From the NCBI GenBank assembly GCA_905250115.1, contig CAJNOI010000077.1, forward strand, positions 379,684 to 443,683: 64,000 bases of DNA, read 5' to 3'. This document shows positions 23,074 to 35,513 of this stretch, piece by piece (the first letter of the stretch is position 1; every line of letters begins with the position of its first letter). Origin of the DNA: Adineta steineri (lineage: Eukaryota; Rotifera; Eurotatoria; Adinetida; Adinetidae). The position numbers were made by a program, and so were the translations under genes. Under the pieces are notes generated by a model, which was not told the origin of the DNA, searched no databases, and was given only the letters and a program-made list of their open reading frames with translations.

Positions 23074-26000
23074 ATGAATCGTTTTAGTGATATTGATTGT
23101 TCATTTAAAAGATTAACACCTGTTTATGGGTTTCGTGTTGCAAAACTTGTTTCAATTGAAGAAGCATTACAATCAGTTCAATCTCAAATTGATGAATTAC
23201 CATATTTTATTAAAATAGCAAAAAAACATTGTCATTATCCATCAGAACATGGTTTAACACATGATGAATCAGCATCAATTTATATTTATACAATGGAATG
23301 GGGTGAACAAACTTTATATCGGGTTTTAAATCAAGCTTTGAGAAATGAAAATAGAGATGTATTAAAAGTATGGTTTCCTTATATCAAACTATTTGATACA
23401 GCACTGAATAAATTACCAACTGCAAAAGAGGTTGTATGGAGAGGTATTACTGCAGATATTGGAAAAAACTTTACTAAAAATCAAATAATAACATGGTGGA
23501 GTATTAATTCATGTTCATCATCAGTTAATGTTATTAAAAAATTTCTTGGAAAAGAAAAGAATTCTACAATGTTTTTAATTGAAGCATTGAATGGAAAAAA
23601 AGTATCTAGTTATACACAATTTGAAAGTGAAGATGAAATCATTTTAAGATTGGGAACAGAATTTCGTGTAAAAAGTAATGCATTAGATCATCCAAATGGA
23701 TCATATCTTGTTCATTTAATTGAAATTGATGATGATGATAATAATCATACAGCATTAGCATCCTCAATCAATCAAATGCAGTTAACAATAACAAATCAAA
23801 TCAGTTCAAGTAAGTTTATTTCAATTTAGATTTTCTTTCAGAATTGAAATCTTCTGTTTCAATTCAGAAAATGAATCTTTTTTCCTTTTTCATCCATAAA
23901 ATTATAACAAACTTGTTGGATACTTTATTCAGGTTTTTTTAAAGATGGATAACATCGTTTTTTCATTCGATTTGGATTGTTTTTTTCACTAAGATTTTTC
24001 TTTCTTTTCAAGTGAAAATGAAAACTGAAAGACATTAAACTGATCTTCACTTTTGTTATAAGATAATTCTCTTGAGATAATAGTATTTCTTGTCAAGAAA
24101 AGATCGTCAAAATGAAAGATTCCCTTTATAGCACAATAGATAATGCTATAAGATTTTTATGAACTCATCAATAGATTTTTCTTCTCTTAGAACTATTGAG
24201 GTTTTTATGATAAGAATATTGTAAATTGAATAGTAATTAGAGATTAGAAAAGAACAATCCAATAAAACAATAATTATCCTCAACCACCCACAACCTTAAT
24301 TTATTTGTTTAAATAAAATTCTTTTATTAATTTCTACAAAGACAAACGATGAAAGGAAGAAATTTCTATTCATTTTTCATTTCAAAACGTTTTTTGTATC
24401 GACTGAAATCTTCTTAAATTCGTCTTGAAAGGTGGGTGTAGATATTCAACTTCACTCTCACCCTCATCCACAGTCCCCTTAAAATTTAATTCGATATATA
24501 TGTAAAATGGTTCGTCCTAAGAAAACTCGATTGATAATAAAAATTTCTTAGAATAAAATTCTAAAGTTTTATTATTTGATATTGTTCATGATTCTATAAT
24601 TATAAATATTAAATTCATCTAATGGATTTATCATCTGAAGTATTTTATTCGATTTTCTCCTCATCCAACTTACATATTTTGTTATTATTTTAATTTCATT
24701 CATCAATTTCAACTTGGAAATTTTTTCATATAAGAAAATTTTTCCGGAAATATGATTAACTGAATATAATAAAAGATTCTTTACTCATTAAAATCAATAT
24801 TCATAAATTATTCAATTAATAAATAAGAGATTTTACTTAAAAACTCTTCAGTTTTAGAATATTTTTATTAAACAAACATTTGAAACTTTGAGAGAAAATT
24901 AAGGAAAGTTTAGAGGACTCTTTACAGATCAGAGGAGTTTTTCAGATAATCTTTTATAGAGACTTATACAAACATGAGTATTATAGTAGAAAGCTTCTGA
25001 AGGGGCTTGTTTGGTATAATATAATAGAAGATATTAACTCTTTTATTACAAAAGAGAAGAGATTGTACAGAATGACTTTAATTGACAACAATTCATATAG
25101 ACTGTACGTTATCGATAGGCTTAGGTTCTTTGTAATAGATCACACTAATACAATGAATGAGTTTTTCATGATTATTTCTTCTGTTAACAATCATAAATTG
25201 TGATGATGATGATCGAAAACGAACATGATCTCAACAATCTCTAAATGAGATTGAAAATGTTTTCTGTTAATTTCTGTTTAATAAATTATTTGAATTAAAA
25301 CAAATTGAAGAATAAAAAGACAAAAGAAATAAAATAAGAATTGTAACAGAGACAAGGAGAAAATTCTCAGTCGAAAGAAATAAAATAAAATTAATTTTTA
25401 TTAAATTAAAAAAAAAGCAAATCAGACAAATTCATTCTACAAAAAAAGAAACTTTCATTTTGAATAAAAAAACGAATTTTCTCTTGGACAAGGAATTTCA
25501 ATATGATATATACTTTTATTGATAAATCTCGAAATAATTCCTTTTTCTTTCAAATTTTTATTTGGCAAAAAAATAGTCAACCAAATCTTTTCAAATTAAA
25601 TCTTTGCCAATTTGTTTCACAGATAAATTGTTTTTCAATAAAAATTTATTTTTTTCCAAAATTTTCATTCGACAAAATATAAATTTCAAATTCTTTTCTC
25701 TTCTTAAAACAAAATACTTAATCATTTCATTTTAAGAAATTCTATTCAAAATAAATCTTTGCTTTTTTCTTCGATCAAAAACAAGTTTTCTTCTTTTTAC
25801 TAAAATGTTTTGTTTTCATCGTTTTCTAGAATCAAAATTCAAGAAATGGAAAGAAAATGCCATCACTGTGGCTGGTGGAAATGGAGAAGGACAAAGATTA
25901 AATAAACTCAATTACCCTTATGGAATCTTTATTGATAAAAACAAAAACATTTTCATTGCTGATCATTGGAATCATCGTATAGTTGAATGGAAATATACTG

Positions 26001-26722
26001 CAAAAGTAGGACAAATCATTGCAGGTGGAAATAAAGAAGGAAATCGAATGAATCAACTAAATAGACCAAGAGATGTGATTGTTGATCAACAAAATCATTC
26101 GATCATCATTACTGATGTTGGGAACAGACGAGTGATTCAATGGGTGAATCAAAATCAACAAATTCTCATTCACAATATTAAATGTTCTGGCTTAGCAATG
26201 GATAAAAATAGATTTCTTTATGTTTCTGATAGTGTGAAGAATGAAGTGAGACGATGGAAAATGGGTGAATATAACAATGAAGGAATTGTAGTGGCTGGTG
26301 GAAATGGACAAGGAAATCATCTCAAACAACTCCGTACTCCAGGTTCTATTTTTGTTGATGCAGATCAATCTATTTATGTATTAGATAGACAGAATCATCG
26401 TGTGATGAAATGGAGAAAAGATGCAGAAGAAGGAACAATTGTGGCTGGAGGAAATGGTGAAGGAAGAAATCTTAATCAATTGTCTTCACCTCAAGGAGTG
26501 ATTGTTGATGATTTAGGTCAAATCTATGTGGCAGATAGTGTGAATCATCGAGTAATGCGTTGGTGTGAAGGAAAAGAAGAAGGTGAAATTATTGTTGGTG
26601 GAAATGGTCAAGGAAATCAATCAAATCAACTAAATGGTCCTTGTGGTTTATCTTTTGATGATGAAGGAAATCTTTATGTTGTTGATTGTCTGAATTGTCG
26701 AATTCAAAAATTTTGTGAATGA
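23074..26722 (+). CDS. ART-NHL fusion protein (gene E)
   Basis: 542 residues from exons 23074-23809 and 25830-26722, joined in phase 1 across a 2-kb intron. The N-terminal module is an arginine-type ADP-ribosyltransferase: Arg123 (WRG), NSCSSS (145-150) in place of the usual STS, and catalytic E186-D-E188 followed by a hydrophobic strand. It is clearly more diverged than C, G and K. The second exon is a six-bladed NHL propeller of the 'ESK..KW' subtype (shared with A, G and H). If unspliced, the ART exon would end nine codons past its donor, so the fusion rests on donor GTAAGT, acceptor TTTCTAG and phase. The intron carries palindrome 10 and a segment homologous to the introns of A and G. It is probably active as an enzyme; target unknown. 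Confidence 0.83.
24431..24480. repeat. Telomere-like palindrome 10 (intronic)
   Basis: GGTGGGTGTAGA arm, short spacer, CACCCTCATCCACAGTCCCC arm, inside the gene E intron. Confidence 0.6.
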
Positions 26723-29158
26723 AATTTTGATTTTGAGAAAAAGAAAACAATTTTTATTGAATAAAAAACGAAGAAAAGTCTTTTGGGACTTTTTTCTTCA
26801 AAATTGAATTTAATTTCATAATTTTCAAGAAAAAAGTCCAAAAAATAAACGTTAAATTCTTCATCACTTGTTGGATTTTGCGGAAGAAAAGAAGAAAAAA
26901 TATATTGTACTTTGAATATTTTTATTTGATGAAAGTAATTAAATGTTTTTAGCTTTTTCATTTGATTAGATTTGAAAATTGTTCGAACATGAAGATAAAA
27001 GGAATCTTTTATGAAAACTTGAAAATAAAAATCGAATTCAAAATGAGTCTTGTTAAACAAAACAAATATCGAAAAGATTTTCGCATAAATGAAAATAAAA
27101 AAAATCGAAAGAAAAATGTTTTTTCTTTTTTCAAAATTGAACATGTTTTTCTTCATTGAAATTTGATAAAAATGAAAATCATTTGAAGGGTGTTTTTATT
27201 ACTTCTTAATTCATACTGACCAATTCAAAGTGGAATTTCTTAAGAGAAACATCACATTAGAATAATTAAAAAAATGATCAAATAAATAGTTTAAAATATT
27301 TTTATGAATAAGAAAAAATATTTGTTATGAGATAAACATTAGTTGAAATTGATAAAGATTTAATAAAAACGGTAAAATTTCATGATGAAATCAATCTTTT
27401 AAATATTTTCAGATTCATTTGTCAATAGTACATTTAGCTGCGGGAAAATATGAAAATATTTTTTAGATGAATTTTTGTTAAATTGAAATATTTTTATGAA
27501 GAAATTGAAATTAAATTATCCTCAATGATTATTTATTAATATAAATTTATCTGAAAATAATTTATTTTTAGTCAAAATCATATATTTCTCTATAAATTTA
27601 ATGATAATAATAATTCATGAACAGATAAATATTATTTATTATTTTATAGAATTGTAAATATAGATCATAATTTGAATAAAAATATTCAAAAGATGAATTT
27701 GTATGAATGATGATTTAATGTTATTGTTCAAAATTAAAAGATAATTAAATTGATTAATTAGACAATTCTTATGTAATAACAAAAATAATTGGAATAATAT
27801 TAAAGAAAAGAGATATAAATTATTTAAGATATATTTTTTGAAAATTTACGAAAAACTAAAATTCAATTATATCTTTTAGATAGAATAAAAAGTAAAAGAA
27901 CAATTAATATTTACTTTCTTTATCTAATAAATTTTAAATTAATAAGTTTATCGAGAAGAATATATATTGATTATATCTGAAAGAATCTATACAATAATCA
28001 ATTTATTTATTGTTTTTATTAAATTATGTCTGAAAGAAAAAAACAATTTTCATGTGTGAAAAATTCATTGAGAAATTATAGAATCTCTATTTGACTAAAT
28101 AAAATTCAATTTTAATTATTACTTCAATTGAAAAACCATTCGTTCGAAATTATACAATATTAAATAATATTTTCATCTACAAGACATTAGTTAAACAATT
28201 ATTGATTTTTTAAAATAAAAAGAAATTCAATTAGATTTTAACAAAATTCTTAGAGAAAAACTTTCAAAATATCAAAGATTAATTTACCATCTTACTGGAC
28301 ATATACATATAAATATTTATATAATAGTCGTTTAAATTTATTTAGAAAAAATTTTATATCAAAACTTGTATGGAATTTCTATGAAAAAATTCATTTGAAA
28401 TAATAAATCATTTTTTAAAATATACTTTATGATGAGAAATAGTTTTGTTATGTCAAGTTTTTTTGTTTTGATTATAAAAAAATCATTAATTTCAATCATC
28501 ACAGATATTTGGTATTATCGTTTTTCCAGATCTTTTTATACCGAATCTTTTAAGAGAAAAAATCAAACTTCTATTCTGAGATATGTAAATACATTTTGAA
28601 ATATCCGACTCTATGCAATACTTTCGTTTTTATGATTAAATATGATTATATCTTATACTTATTTCGATATAGTTTTTCTTTTTTCAATTAAATTTTTATA
28701 TTTCCAATTTCATCAATTTACAAAACTAAATTATTAAAAATATTATTTTCAGTTAAAATTATTTCTAACGTTCCAAAATATTATTTTTCTTCATTTTGTT
28801 TCATTATGAAGCACGAAAAATCCATTAGGTCAAAAATAAAAATGTGTTTTTTTCTTCTGTTCTTCACTTGAAATGCTTTGTCACATTTCTTTTTTTTAAA
28901 AATCAAATGTCTAGTTGGAAAAAAACACACGAAACAAAATGTTCGTTCTTTTACGAAACAGTCAGTAGAGTTTATTCACCGAAAAAGGAATTCAAATTGA
29001 GACATAAGAATGAATTCTTATTTTATATCGGAATAATTATACAAAACATCACAAGTTTAGAAAATTCAATTGTTTGAAATAGTTTCATTTTGGTAAGTTT
29101 ATTTTTGAAATAATATGAAAAATGAGTATAGAGAATATCATAGAACAATTATATTGTC
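26723..29158. other. Intergenic, nothing recognised
   Basis: Very AT-rich. The first 400 bp resemble the 3' flanks of the other 'ESK' NHL genes. The open frames at 26704-27156 (minus) and 28844-29077 (plus) are low-complexity Phe/Lys-rich and unlike any family I know. Confidence 0.45.
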
Positions 29159-29181
29159 GCTTATTACAAACTTACCAAGAG
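29159..29181 (+). other. Spliced-leader-like sequence fused to a gene start
   Basis: The 23 bases match the rotifer trans-splicing leader as I remember it (ends GGCTTATTAC... and ...CTTACCAAGAG), with one extra A in the middle and one G missing at the 5' end. It is followed directly by ATG, not by a GT donor, so this is not an SL RNA gene. It is what a reverse-transcribed, trans-spliced mRNA would leave behind. The leader is recalled, not looked up. Confidence 0.75.
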
Positions 29182-29763
29182 ATGACAGAAAATAATAATC
29201 AAGAAATAGAATGTCAACGTATTGTTATCATTCCAGGTATGGGATGTACACCTGTACGAAAATGTAATTGGTATGCATGGCTTGAAAGAAAACTTTGGAA
29301 TGATTCATCTGAAAAATTTACAGTTATTCTTGAAGATATGCCAGATCCTCATAAAGCTCGTGAATCTTATTGGTTACCATTTATTCGAGATGCACTTAAA
29401 ATTGATGAAAAAACAATATTAATTGGACACAGTTCAGGATGTGAAGCTATTATGAGATTATTAGAAAAAGATAAAGTACGTGGTGTAATACTTGTAGCAG
29501 CTTGTCATACTGATTTAGGTGATGAAGGAGAAAAAGAAAGTGAATACTACAATCGACCATGGGATTGGGATACTATAAAATCTAATGCAGAATGGATTGT
29601 TCAATTATATTCACCTAGTGATCATCTTATTCCAGTAGCTGAAGGACGTTTTGTTGCTGATAAATTACAATCGGAATATATGGAATTAGAAAAACGTGGT
29701 CATTTTATGGAACATCAGTTACCTGAAGTATTGAAAGTGATAAAACAAAAATGTCATGTTTAA
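29182..29763 (+). CDS. RBBP9/YdeN-like serine hydrolase, apparent SL-tagged retrocopy
   Basis: Alpha/beta-hydrolase of the small RBBP9 family (serine hydrolases of uncertain substrate). Features: oxyanion region IPGMG, nucleophile elbow G-H-S-S-G, acid Asp in SPSDHLIPV, and the final His in RGHFMEH. From the ATG right after the leader the protein has 193 residues, close to human RBBP9 (about 186). An in-frame ATG at 29122 would add 20 residues encoded mostly by the leader, so I prefer 29182. There is one exon, whereas most other genes in the window are split; with the leader this suggests insertion of a processed mRNA. A short A-tract (29775-29782) follows the stop but no clear poly(A) tail or target duplication. 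The frame is intact, so the gene may be expressed. Confidence 0.88.
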   Translation: MTENNNQEIECQRIVIIPGMGCTPVRKCNWYAWLERKLWNDSSEKFTVILEDMPDPHKARESYWLPFIRDALKIDEKTILIGHSSGCEAIMRLLEKDKVRGVILVAACHTDLGDEGEKESEYYNRPWDWDTIKSNAEWIVQLYSPSDHLIPVAEGRFVADKLQSEYMELEKRGHFMEHQLPEVLKVIKQKCHV

Positions 29764-31924
29764 TATTTTAAAGTAAAAAAAACATGATGCACGGTGGTGA
29801 TAGTCATTTTTATTAACAATTATCTCGAGAATAAAGATAAAATTGAATGAAAGTGAAGATGATGATATAGTTAAATAACAGATAGACATACAATTATATT
29901 CATCTTTTCACACTATGAGCCTCCTAACTCAATGTTGACATTTGTGCTCAAGTCAGAGTTTCGATGAACTATGATTTGTTTTAAATATGAGAAAAGTTTT
30001 TTTTTGAAATAATATAAACAATTGAGATAGACAACAAATGTATATCGATGAATAATAGTCCTGTATCACCCATGAACTAAAGTTTGAGTGAAGATTTGTG
30101 ATTTTTATAAGAATTCAGTTCTTTTTATTTAATTGTTATAAAAAAAACTCGCGTTAAATATCGGGAATGTATGACTGAAAAACAATAATGATCGGAAAAA
30201 GTCGAACTTACTTATCGGAATTTATTTTAAATAAGTGAATCATTATAAACTGAGATGGTTACAGACGCAGATGGTTTAAATGTGGTTATTCTATGTCACC
30301 CACATCCTCAGCCTCAACCTCATCTTGATTACTACCTACTACTGACTTATGAAATCATTTTCTTCTCTTCGTACGAGAGTGACAATATATTTTTCTGAAA
30401 AAGAAAATGTAATAATGAGCAGAAAAAATATTCCTTACGATATTAAGAATTTAAGAACGATGGTAGACAAGTTTCTTTTGCATAAAAGACTAAAGTAAGA
30501 AGTAATACATTTTCTTTAGGAAGGAGAGCAAGAAAAACACGTCTGCCTATAAGAATACAGGATTGATGATAGACAAGTTTTTTTTCTGGGAAAGAGTCTG
30601 AGGATGAGAATGAATAAGTTTTTTTCTGGAAGGAGAATGCAGAAATGAGTAAAAAAAAATTCTTCCAACAAGAAGAATATAGTTATGATGATAGACAAGT
30701 TTTTTTCCAAGAAAAAAGTGTAACAACACAAACAAAAAACAATTTTTTCAGGAGGTAGAATGTAGAAATGACGGTAAGTTGTGTTCGTAGAAAATGCCTG
30801 CGTGTTTTACTCACTTCCTACAACCAAAAATACAAGATACTCTGAAAGGATCTTCGTCAAATTCTCAAGGATATAGAACAGAGATACCAATGAGTTGCTA
30901 TATGACATACGACTCATTTTTTAAATTGATTTGACTCTTCGCATCATACACATTTTGACATTATTATTAATAGCTGGATAAAAAAGAGTTCAATTTGAAG
31001 CATAATTTGCTTGATTCATCACGTTACGATAGCTGGGATGTTCATGTAGATTATTTCCACTTATAAGAAATTAAAGACTCGAAATTGATTGGGAAATCTT
31101 TTTAAGTCAGGTAAGTTACCTTTTTTTGCATATATGTTCGCTCTTTCCTATGACTCAACCGTATTCTAGTAGATCTTAAAAAACTGAGTATTATATCCAC
31201 ATAAGCTTTCAAAAAACTACAACTAGTACGTCCATGTAGACCTTGAAAGATTATCGTGTTGATGGAAGGAGGGCAGAAAGTAGGTTGGATGATGGCAAAG
31301 TAAGAACTGTAGTGAGATCAGCTAGATTTTGTTCTATATGAAGTGAGCCACATTTCTTTGACTGACATGTCTGACTTGCTTTCCATCACCCACATTCACT
31401 CATTTTAGTTGGCAACCACCAGAATTAGTTATCATTTCAGTTGGTAATGATTTAATCATTTTAAATAACTTGTTATAGATAGAATCGATTGTTTTTCGGT
31501 CATAAATTCCTTTTGATGAAAATGGCATATACTTATGCTGCATCTGAATCGAACATACCGAACTAAAATGCTTCGGCTTATTGAAACAACTGTATTGAAA
31601 GAAATAGATAAAAGATTTCTCTTTTTCTTATCTTATCTACAAATATAAATGAATCATGATATATAATTCATTTTAAGAAAGAAAACAAATTTCTAATATT
31701 TTCATTAATTATTTTAGGGTGTGGATATCTCTTGTTTACCGACACTCACTCATTTCTATTTGTGTGTAGTATAAAATAAGTCGACTTGACTTAGCAATAC
31801 TCTTTTATTTTCATATTTGCATCAATAATATTATCTCGTTAACTCTATAAATCTTGTCCGATTAACTTTCAGATACATATCTGTCGTCTATTACTCATAT
31901 CTAAATTAGGTGTTCGTGCTCACT
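29764..31924. other. Intergenic, degenerate tandem repeat
   Basis: It contains the minisatellite at 30459-30772. Near 31610-31718 it resembles the region before gene E, but the acceptor-like TTTTAG is followed here by a G-rich AGGGTGTGGAT tract (31716-31726), a weak half of the telomere-like family. No gene is recognised. Confidence 0.45.
30459..30772. repeat. Degenerate minisatellite, about 2.8 units
   Basis: GATAGACAAGTTT-like blocks recur with GACAA at 30466, 30572 and 30694. GGAAGGAGAATGCAGAAATGA-type blocks begin at about 30519, 30628 and 30750. The spacing is about 106-122 bp. Units are diverged and non-coding. Confidence 0.5.
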
Positions 31925-34900
31925 ATGGCAACAGGTGACGAAGATGAATATTTAGCTCAACGTGTTCTACGCTTGACTGACATTCCAAAGGAACCTATGA
32001 ATTTTCTTATGCCCATCAGCGGTTACGAAGAAATGCCCATTGTTTCACTTGAAGAAGCAGTTGAACCACTCGTACCTATACTACCAACAGTGAAAAGTTA
32101 TGCACGAGCGGCCAAAAAACAATGTAAGAAGCCGGCTGATAATTTGACACAAGATGAATCAGCTTCGATCATGCTCTATTCGATGGGATGGGAGCCATTG
32201 GATAAATGCCTTTATTGCGCTTTGAATGCTACTCTACGATCGAAAAATCGATCAAATCTTAAACCATGGTTTCTCTTTCTTCGCCTTTTTCTTGGAGCAT
32301 TATTTCGTCTTCCACCGATTCCTCACCTAACGGTATTTCGAGGCGTCAAATTAGATTTAAGCAAACAATTTGAAGAAGACGAAACGTTCATATGGTGGGG
32401 CTTTTCTTCCTGTACAACTTCCATCAAAGTTCTCCAATCAGAACAATTCTTAGGCATGGAAGGTACAAGAACAATGTTTACTATTCATTGCAATTCAGCT
32501 AGAGATATTCGAAAACATTCGTATTTCCCATCTGAAGACGAAGTACTATTACTTGCTGGCACCGAATTTCAAGTGAAAGGTATTCTCAATCAAGGTCACG
32601 GTCTTCGAACTATTCAGTTGCAAGAAGTTCAGTCCGATGAACCAATGCTCATCCCAGTGCCAAGTACAAATGACTCTGTTGATTTATCTGCCGGAAAACT
32701 GAAAAGTTTGAAAGTGAAAGATGATGTTACTGAATCAAAGATCATATCAAAACAATCAGCGTCGATCCCAAAACTGAAAGTCGGTGCATCTGGTAAGATT
32801 GTTTCACAGTGTGGTATGTTAGCAAATAGAATACGTTGCCAGTGTTAATTAAAGATCAACTAAGGGGCTATGACTCATCCTTTCAGGATCTAGATTTATA
32901 GTACAATATTTTTTTATCATGATCATGTTATCTTCATTTTGTTGTTCTTTGTTAGTATCATCAATTATAGTGCTCTTTCATTTAAACACATATGTGGAAA
33001 CTCGGAAACTAAATTATGATAGCTGATCTCACTGTATTTTGAAAACGACATCTCGATATTTAAAAGAGCTGATTCTGACTAAAATATCTGTTTATTATGT
33101 GTAAACTTTGTTTCAAAACAAAAAATAATTGAAAATGACTTCTAAATATAAACATCATCAGAACGCTATTTTTTCTAGACAAATAAAAAGGATTTTAATG
33201 ATTTCTATAGAGTTCATCGTGAGGGTGAGGGTGTAGGTGTTCTTCTTTGTCATTACCCACACCCACACCATCAAGATGACAATCATGAGTTGTAGTGATC
33301 ATGATTAAAAAAAGATGATCTCAACAATTTCTAGGAGCCAATGCATGAGAAGGACAACCGATTTCCCAATATGGGTGCTCAATGATGGTAACGAATCTAA
33401 ATGGACGTATGACCATGTTGTAGAGATAATTTTTTGAAGTCATAAACCTAAATTTTTAGCTTTGTCACACGCTGCCTAGTGGGAATACGCACATTCCGCT
33501 AACGAAGTTTCAACCAAGCAAGTGCTTAGAAGGCAAACAGTAAACTTTGTGATTGTATGCAAATATCTCGCCTCTTCACCGCCAATTTTATTCGCTGACA
33601 AGTGAAAGAATGCGACACACTTAGAATTTTGGATTTACTTCTCAAAACCCATCTGCATTCTCAATAACGCTTAGAATAATCGACACGAGTCGTTATAGAA
33701 AACTGATGGACGACAGCGTTTTTTTCAAGATTCCGAAATTCTTTTGCCAGTTTTATATAGGCTTTGATGAAAGATCTTTGTAGAAAAAATTTCGCCAAAT
33801 TCGCTCGAGCTGATTTGTAAAAAGCCTATCCTCAAATTTTATAGGGAAAATGACGAGAATATGCATATACATAGGCTTTTTCCAAATCTGCTTGATAGAA
33901 ATCGCTCAAACTTTCTTCTCAAAGACGATTCACGTAGGGCTAGCGAGAGATAATAACAAAAGTTTGGGATCTCTCATTAAGCGGGATCGGTCGTCGCTCT
34001 CGTGCAGTGGCTCCTAGATGAGATTGAAGAATGTTTTTTGTTAATTTCTATTAAACAAATTATCTAATAATCAAATAAAATTATTTGAATTCAAACAAAT
34101 TGAAGAAGAAACAGAGAAAGAAAAGAAAATAAGAATTGTAATAGGGAAAAACAGAAAATTCTCAGTTCAAAGAAATAAAATGAAATTAACTTTTATTAAA
34201 TTAAAAAAAAGCAAATGAGACAAATTCATTCTAAAAAAAAGAAAATTTTATTTTGAATAAAAAACGAATTTTCTCTTGGAAAAGAATTTCAATATGATAT
34301 GCTTTTATTGATAAATTTCGAAATAACTTGTTTTTCTTGCAAATTTTTATTTAGCAAAAAAATAGTTAACCAAATCTTTTCTAATTTCCAATTTCTTTTC
34401 TTTTCAAATTAAGTCTTTGACAATTTGTTTCACTGATAAACTCTTTTTTCTCAAAATTGTCATTCGACAAATATAAATTTCAAATTTTTTCTTTTTAAAA
34501 CAAAATATTTCTTCATTTCATTTTAAGAAATTTTATTCAAAATAAATCTTTGTTTTTTTCTACGATAAAAAAAATCTTCTTTTTATTAAATGTTTTGTTT
34601 TCATCATTTTCTAGAATCAAAAGTCAACAAATGGAAACAAAATGCCATCACTGTGGCTGGTGGAAATGGATGGGGACAGAAATTAAATCAACTCGGTCGC
34701 CCTGCAGGAATATTTATTGATAAAAACAAAAATATTGTCATTGCTGATTTTAGTAATCATCGTATTGTTGAATGGAAATGTAATGCGAAAGAAGGGCAGA
34801 TCGTTGCTGGTGGAAATCGTAGAGGAAATCGAATGGATCAATTGGATGAGCCAACAGATGTGATTGTTGATCAACAAAATCAATCGATCATCATTGCTGA

Positions 34901-35513
34901 TAGTGATAACAGACGAGTGATTCAATGGTTGAATCAAAATCAACAAATTCTCATTGACAATATTGACTGTTGGGGGTTGGCAATGGATAAATATGGATTT
35001 CTTTATGTTTCTGATTTTTGGAAGAATGAAGTAAGACGATGGAGAATGGGAGAATACAACGATGAAGGAATTGTAGTGGCAGGTGGAAATGGTCAAGGAA
35101 ATCAACTAAACCAACTCAATAGTCCAGGTTGTATCTTTGTTGATGAGGAACAATCTGTTTATGTATCAGATGAAAACAATCGTCGTGTGATAAAATGGAG
35201 AAAAGATGCAAAAGAAGGAAGAGTTGTGGCTGGAGGAAGTGGAAGAGGAGGAAATCTCAATCAATTATCTTTACCTCAAGGAGTCATTGTTAATAGTTCG
35301 GGTCAAATCTATGTGGCAGATGGTGTGAATCATCGAGTAATGCGTTGGTGTGAAGGAAAAGAAGAAGGTGAAATTGTTGTTGGTGGAAATGGTGGAGGAA
35401 ATCAATCAAATCAATTGCATTTTCCCCGTGGTTTATGTTTTGATGATGAAGAAAATCTTTATGTTGCTGATTATTGGAATCATCGAATTCAAAAATTTGA
35501 AATAATTTTGTGA
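31925..35513 (+). CDS. ART-NHL fusion protein (gene G)
   Basis: 588 residues from exons 31925-32792 and 34615-35513, phase 1. The ART module resembles C and K (FRG with Arg139, WWGFSSCTTS, catalytic E204-D-E206 followed by VLLLAGTEF), so all three catalytic signature elements are present. A 50-residue Ser/Lys-rich linker precedes the donor at 32793. The propeller exon is the 'ESK' subtype found in A, E and H, not the 'QIQT' subtype that goes with the similar ARTs of C and K, which implies that modules have been recombined. The 1.8-kb intron contains palindrome 11, a 681-bp TA-flanked MITE, and a segment homologous to the introns of A and E. If unspliced, the ART exon would end at 32848. Confidence 0.85.
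33220..33275. repeat. Telomere-like palindrome 11 (intronic)
   Basis: TGAGGGTGAGGGTGTAGGTG arm, 14-nt spacer, then ACCCACACCCACACCATCA. Inside the gene G intron. Confidence 0.8.
33334..34014. mobile_element. MITE with TA target duplication in the gene G intron
   Basis: 681 bp flanked by TA on both sides (33332-33333 and 34015-34016). The ends form inverted repeats starting GGAGCCA; the outer 29 bases match at 24 positions. The paralogous introns of genes A (near 6491) and E (near 25231) contain the uninterrupted sequence CTCAACAATCTCTAATGAG (or the same with one extra A), giving an empty site. The interior has higher GC and no long frame. TA duplication suggests mobilisation by a Tc1/mariner- or piggyBac-like superfamily; no transposase is present. 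Confidence 0.85.

Noticed and set aside
29092-29110. Reverse complement of the leader's AACTTACCAA core just upstream of the SL-like sequence
   Set aside because: Only about ten bases match, too short to separate from chance in AT-rich DNA.
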